A stretch of 14,198 nt of DNA from 2-12-FULL-60-25 sp964638165 (GTDB taxonomy: Bacteria; Patescibacteriota; Patescibacteriia; 2-12-FULL-60-25): positions 1-14,198 of the forward strand of contig CAZWYJ010000028.1 of assembly GCA_964638165.1 (NCBI GenBank), read 5' to 3'. A program made the position numbers and the translations under genes. A model generated the notes under the pieces. That model was not told the origin of the DNA. It saw only the letters and a program-made list of their open reading frames with translations, and made no database searches. Below are positions 12,106 to 14,198 of this stretch, piece after piece (the first letter of the stretch is position 1; the number at the start of each line of letters is the position of its first letter).

Positions 12106-12201
12106 CTTGTGCTTCGCACAAGAAATTTCAAATTTCAAATCACAAATTCCAAAATTGGAATTTGGAATTTGGACATTGGAATTTCTCATGCGAAGCATGA
12201 G
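12106..12201 (+). other. 23S helix 25 extension built on a heptad inverted repeat
   Basis: At the tip of helix 25 (near E. coli 540-550) two 17-nt palindromes (12106-12122, CTTGTGCTTCGCACAAG; 12185-12201, CTCATGCGAAGCATGAG) flank two 32-nt arms (12121-12152 and 12155-12186). The arms are imperfect reverse complements with a 7-nt period. The palindromes can fold alone or pair with each other, extending the rod. Confidence 0.75.
12121..12186 (+). repeat. Heptad inverted repeat in 23S rRNA
   Basis: The left arm has four 7-nt units (AAATTNC-like) plus four bases. The right arm is its inverted complement of equal length (32 nt), with four mismatches apart from G-U pairs and only two bases between arms. 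It is of the same class as the intergenic tracts but AT-rich, in contrast to the surrounding rRNA. Confidence 0.82.
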
Positions 12202-12699
12202 TGACATCGTTCCTATTGAAGAATGAGCCAACGAGTATGCCGTATGTTGCCGGTTAAGTTCCTGCGGGAACGAAGCCACAGCGAAAGCGAGTCTGATAAG
12301 GGCGACCATAAGGTAGCATGCGCATAACCCGAAACCCGGTGATCTAACCATGACCAGGATGAAGGCGGTTAAAAAGCCGTTGGAGGTCCGAACCCACGAG
12401 TTGTGCAACACTTGGGGATGAGTTGTGGTTAGCGGAGAAATTCCAATCGAACTGGGTAATAGCTGGTTCTCCCTGAAATAGATTGAGGTCTAGCGTCAGT
12501 TCATAACGTTGCGGGGGTAGAGCACTGAATGGGGACACGGGCGCAAGCTTAGTGTTCCTAACCAAACTCCGAATACCGTAACGTGTTCCTGGCAGTAAGT
12601 CTCTGGGGGCTAAGCTCCAGTGGACAAAAGGGAAACAGCCCTTGACCGCAGACTAAGGTCCCAAAATCGATACTCAGTGTGAAAGGTGGTGTAGTGACT

Positions 12700-12737
<38 letters not shown>

Positions 12738-13573
12738 TAAAGAAAGCGTAACAGCTCACTGGTCAAGTTGCCATGCGCCGAAAACTTATCGGGGCTTAAG
12801 TATCGTACCGAAGTCGCGGATTTTGATCCGACTTTACGTCGGATAAAGTGGTAAGGGAGCGTTCGTATCAGCGCCGAAGCGGGAGCGGAAGCAACCGTGG
12901 AGCGATGCGAAGTGAGAATGTTGGCATAAGTAGCAAAAAGAAAGGTGAGAATCCTTTCCACCGTAAACCCAAGGTTTCCAGGGCAACGCGAATCGTCCCT
13001 GGGTTAGTCGGTCCTAAGGTGAGGCCGAAAGGCGTAATCGATGGACAGCAGGTTAATATTCCTGCACCGCCGTAAAGTTTCGATGGAGCGACGCATTCTC
13101 GTACTTCTCGAGGTTCTTGGAATGAACCTTTGGGCGCTTGGGGATGTCACATTGGAAAATCCGTGTGGCACAAGTCTCTGGGCGATCGCAAGTCTGTCGC
13201 AAGACGGATAAGGAGAGGGAATGGAGTGCCGAGAAAAACTTCTAGAGCTAACTTTACGGTGACCGTACCGTAAACCGACACAGGTGGGTGGGCATGAGTT
13301 TGCTAAGGTGTACGAGAGAACCCGTGTTTAGGAACTCGGCAAAACAGCGGCCGTAACTTCGGGATAAGGCCTCCCCGTAAAGCGCAAGCTTCTACGGGGC
13401 GCAGCGAAAGACAACAAGCGACTGTTTACCAAAAACACAGCTCCCTGCTAAACCGCAAGGTGAAATATAGGGGGTGATGCCTGGCCAGTGTCAGAACGTC
13501 AAGCGGAGAGGTCATTCCTTCGGGAGGCAGCCTTGAAGCTAAGCGCTGATGAACGCCGGCGATAACTATAATC

Positions 13574-13622
<49 letters not shown>

Positions 13623-13864
13623 TGGCATAACGACTTGTTGACTGTCTCAACATGGGACTCGGCGAAATTGCAAGTGGGGTGAAGATGCCCTGTACGCGTA
13701 GTTAGACGAAAAGACCCCGTGAAGCTTTACTACAACTTGGTATTGGCTTTCGGTTTTCTCTGTTCAGTATAGGTGGGAGCCTTCGGGCAACAATGAGATA
13801 CCACCCTTAGACTATCGGAAGTCTTATCCCGGGCCGTAATCCGGTTCGAGAGACAGTATCTGGT

Positions 13865-13910
<46 letters not shown>

Positions 13911-14118
13911 TTCACAAAGGTTGGCTAGGTGCGGATGGAAATCGCACCGATTCTGCAAAGGGATAAGCCAGCTTAACTGCAAGACCTACAAGTCGAGCAG
14001 ATGCGAAAGCAGGACTTAGTGATCCGACCGTACGAAATCGGACGGCGGAAGCTCATCGGATAAAAGCTACTCCGGGGATAACAGGCTGATCGCGCCTAAG
14101 CGTCCACAGCGACGGCGC

Positions 14119-14177
<59 letters not shown>

Positions 14178-14198
14178 TGGCTGTTCGCCAATTAAAGC

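Noticed and set aside
11600..12205. Group I intron or homing endonuclease in 23S
   Set aside because: The inserts are only about 60-130 nt, form simple hairpins at known variable helices, and have no LAGLIDADG or other ORF.

Overview
The window reads as a bacterial chromosome fragment with roughly balanced GC and standard stop codons (TAA/TAG, one TGA). Several traits fit a Patescibacteria/CPR-like genome: a 23S rRNA gene with no 16S gene just upstream, expansion hairpins inside that 23S, promoters placed almost on top of start codons, and many short phased repeats. The lineage is an inference, because no marker here was compared with a database.

Layout: (1) 143-2594 holds an EpmA-like EF-P lysyltransferase, a convergent Nudix hydrolase, and elongation factor P (efp). 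EF-P keeps the lysine that EpmA modifies, so enzyme and substrate are near neighbours. (2) 2760-4918 holds a soluble three-PAS histidine kinase whose H-box has Lys where the phospho-accepting His is expected, then a 61-residue lipoprotein. (3) On the minus strand, 5034-6213 holds an unrecognised 263-residue protein, an intact tRNA-Leu(UAG) and a broken tRNA-Leu whose T-loop carries a small twin-hairpin insert. (4) 6320-8653 is a divergent pair: a PP2C-type phosphatase and a metallophosphoesterase. (5) 8717-10347 encodes a 90-residue protein coupled to a Fic-domain protein with an altered Fic motif. (6) 10401-10871 is rlmH. It is divergent from a strong promoter that leads, through a 430-nt structured leader containing an intrinsic terminator, into a 23S rRNA gene cut off by the window end near E. 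coli position 2567. RlmH's product modifies this very rRNA.

The most unusual signal cuts across the genes. At least eight tracts follow a strict 7-nt period (337-364, 601-635, 1795-1857, 1943-1977, 2000-2034, 2599-2626, 2687-2714, 12121-12186). Their heptads differ from tract to tract but stay in phase. Several occur as facing, complementary pairs that would fold into hairpins: over the efp start codon, around the efp terminator, and as an extension of helix 25 inside 23S rRNA. Two lie in frame inside epmA. This looks like a genome-level process that makes or spreads heptad-phased inverted repeats.
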